From Seriola aureovittata (Eukaryota; Chordata; Actinopteri; Carangiformes; Carangidae), in assembly GCF_021018895.1 (NCBI RefSeq), contig NC_079369.1, positions 10,816,694-10,880,693 of the forward strand: a stretch of 64,000 nt of DNA, given 5' to 3'. The notes under the pieces are model-generated. The model was not told the DNA's origin, made no database searches, and saw only the letters and a program-made list of their open reading frames with translations. The translations under genes were made by a program, and so were the position numbers. Shown here piece after piece: positions 61,962-64,000 of this stretch (position 1 is the stretch's first letter; every line of letters starts with the position of its first letter).

Positions 61962-61963
<2 letters not shown>

Positions 61964-62111
61964 CAGGAATACACACTCATCTGCCTGCATGGACACACAG
62001 GGGATAGGCAAACACAGAAAGGGAGTGAAGGGGAAGGAAAGTGAAAAAGTGAGAAGACAGAGGAGGAAATGAGGAAAAAAAGCAAGGACCTGCTGTCATT
62101 CACTCATTTGC

Positions 62112-62197
62112 TCGCTCACTCACTCACACACTCTCTCACTCACTCACTCACTCACTCACTCACTCACTCACTCACTCACTCACTCACACACACACAT
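62112..62197. repeat. (CTCA)n microsatellite
   Basis: About 13 tandem CTCA units at 62136-62187 with degenerate flanking units and a short CA tail. A long open frame across it is compositional. Confidence 0.95.
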
Positions 62198-62199
62198 GT

Positions 62200-64000
62200 G
62201 CATCTACCTGCCTATCAGTGCACGTCTATTTGTATGAATGAGGAGGAGCTGTGAATCCAACAAACCAAGTTATGTCTCAGAACTACTAGACAGAGCGTCT
62301 AAATGAAGATTATACGCAGGTGCCAAACAGGCCGTGATCCACCGTCTCAGAGATGTCACATCAATTGTGCGAACATGTGGCGCAGAATAGATAAATCTCC
62401 ATCAAGGAGGCAAAAAGAACAGGAAGCTCCCCCCTTCCACAGTGACACACAAACACTGGAGCACATGTGAGAATATCTCAGAGCAATTACCTGCTGCTTT
62501 CACCTCAGAGTCCAGGTGCTGCTAAACGTAAATCAACACTTCCTCCTGGTGGATCTGCTGTGAACTACAGGAACCTTCAGGCAGTGGGAAGGCATCACAT
62601 CCTCTTTGAATTCATCTGCCAGTCGTCCTTCCTGTAGTTATTAGACAGAATCAGTAAACTCATGCATCTGAAAACACTTCTTGAACAATCATTAAGATAG
62701 ACTTTGATGTTTGGTCTTACGATGAATTTCAGCCTCACCAAGTCAGTCTTGTGAACTTAGATTGTCTGGCTTGTACATTTATGTGACAATATTTTAAGTC
62801 TAGAAAACATAATTTGGAAATTGTTTAATCCAGATCACAGATGAATCTGACAACTGTATAGGGATGTTGCTGTGTTCCATAACCACCACTGATTCCAAGG
62901 ATTTCTTTTTTAATCTGTTTTTGTAGAGGGATGTTGTGTCTTTAGATTGTTTTCTTATGTTCCAGATAGCCTTTGGTTCTAGTCATTTTCAGAAGGCAAC
63001 AAAATTCAAATGGCATCTTATTTGACATTTTTGTCAAAGCTGCATGTGTTGCTGCAATTTTGGAGGAAGGGAATGTTTTCGTATATGAAGAATTCTCCAT
63101 GTTGAACATCCTAAATTGATATTTAGCTGCCAAAAAGGATTCAATCCATGGTCAGTTTTATTGGAAAATAAAAACCAGCACACACACAAAAGTAGATGTT
63201 GTAATAAGGACAATGTGATTTTGGTTTCTTGTATATGTTTGGCAGCCACAGAGTTACACTCTTACATTAGACAAAGTGGGCAATTGTCTGGAGCCACAAA
63301 CAGCTATAATGCTAAGGCGTTTTAATACATAAAAACATATTGCTATTCTTTGACTCGACAATAACTTAAATATAAATATAAATACTATAAAAATGCCCTA
63401 AAACCTTTTCTTTTAAACAATGACAATTCAGAAAACACCACTTGATGTAGCAGCAAGCTAGGGGAGCAGTTTATAAGAAGGAACAGAGGAAAAAACAAGG
63501 TAAACGCTTGCATCTAACGCAATCGATAACATCTGTAATACCAATAACATTCTCTGGGAGAGAAAAAGGCATGAGGGAGGCTCCATTCCTGCGTTAGCCA
63601 CAAATCACTAACAGTACCCCACTTTGCCAAGTCAAAATCTAAGATGTTAGATTGTTGTTTGGTTTACCTGCTGTTTCTGCTGGCAGCTGCATCACCACCA
63701 TCACATAACTTCAACAAAAAAATAAAGCCAGGCATGTTTACTGTGATGGATCACATACCCAAACCATGTTTTAGATCTCTGCGAGTTGGATTTCATTGCA
63801 CTGTAATGAGATGAATTGGAACCAATGCCTGCCTAAAAAAGGTAAGATATTAAACACAAGATTTACACTGAAAGACATTCAAAGTGAGGCAAAGAAGAGG
63901 AGAAAAATGTATGATTTGATTGACTTTATTTGTAAGGCACCAGAAGTCCTTCCTTACTGCAGAACATTTCATATTATTTATAGTAAATGTTTGTTGTACT
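62200..64000. other. Gene-free stretch at the right edge
   Basis: Unique-looking AT-rich DNA. A TTGATTGACTTTATTTGTAA block near 63917 may be the end of a dispersed repeat cut by the window edge. No gene was seen. Confidence 0.55.

Noticed and set aside
62136..62187. CRISPR-like regular array
   Set aside because: It is a plain CTCA tetranucleotide repeat without spacers.

Overview
This window is vertebrate nuclear DNA, almost certainly from a ray-finned fish and probably a spiny-rayed teleost. The evidence is that the only recognisable protein-coding exons belong to a vertebrate Groucho/TLE co-repressor gene, split by very long introns. They sit in AT-moderate DNA packed with CA/TG microsatellites, polypyrimidine tracts and dispersed repeat types that I know from teleost genomes. 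Nothing looks prokaryotic, and open frames in this window are mostly read-through of simple repeats.

Positions 1 to about 29,300 hold the 5' part of a TLE2-like gene on the minus strand. Four coding exons fit together in phase: 28564-28587 (start codon), 18747-18844, 16955-17018 and 1400-1444. Together they encode the first 77 residues, i.e. the start of the glutamine-rich (Q) tetramerisation domain. The remaining exons, including those for the WD40 propeller, must lie to the left of position 1. Introns 1 and 3 are about 9.7 kb and 15.5 kb and carry microsatellites and pyrimidine tracts. A pyrimidine/purine-biased leader and promoter area lies at roughly 28,588-29,640.

Positions 29,640-64,000 contain no gene that I can name. 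There is a GC- and CpG-rich patch with CCAAT boxes near 35,300-35,470, and a chain of minus-strand exon-like segments (38,835 down to 31,069) whose phases agree, which may or may not be a real transcript. The rest is repeat-rich: a complete 301-bp hAT-type MITE with an 8-bp target duplication (47,266-47,566), an inverted-repeat element inserted inside an older repeat (52,343-52,864), a foldback element with a further neighbouring copy (57,816-58,540), a short palindromic element (29,840-29,942), fragments of other dispersed fish repeats, and long CA/TG arrays, the longest about 110-130 bp.

I found no operon, CRISPR array, tRNA, rRNA or convincing undescribed system. The best leads are the in-phase exon chain upstream of tle2, the nested transposon, and possible regulatory sequence in intron 1 and the promoter area.
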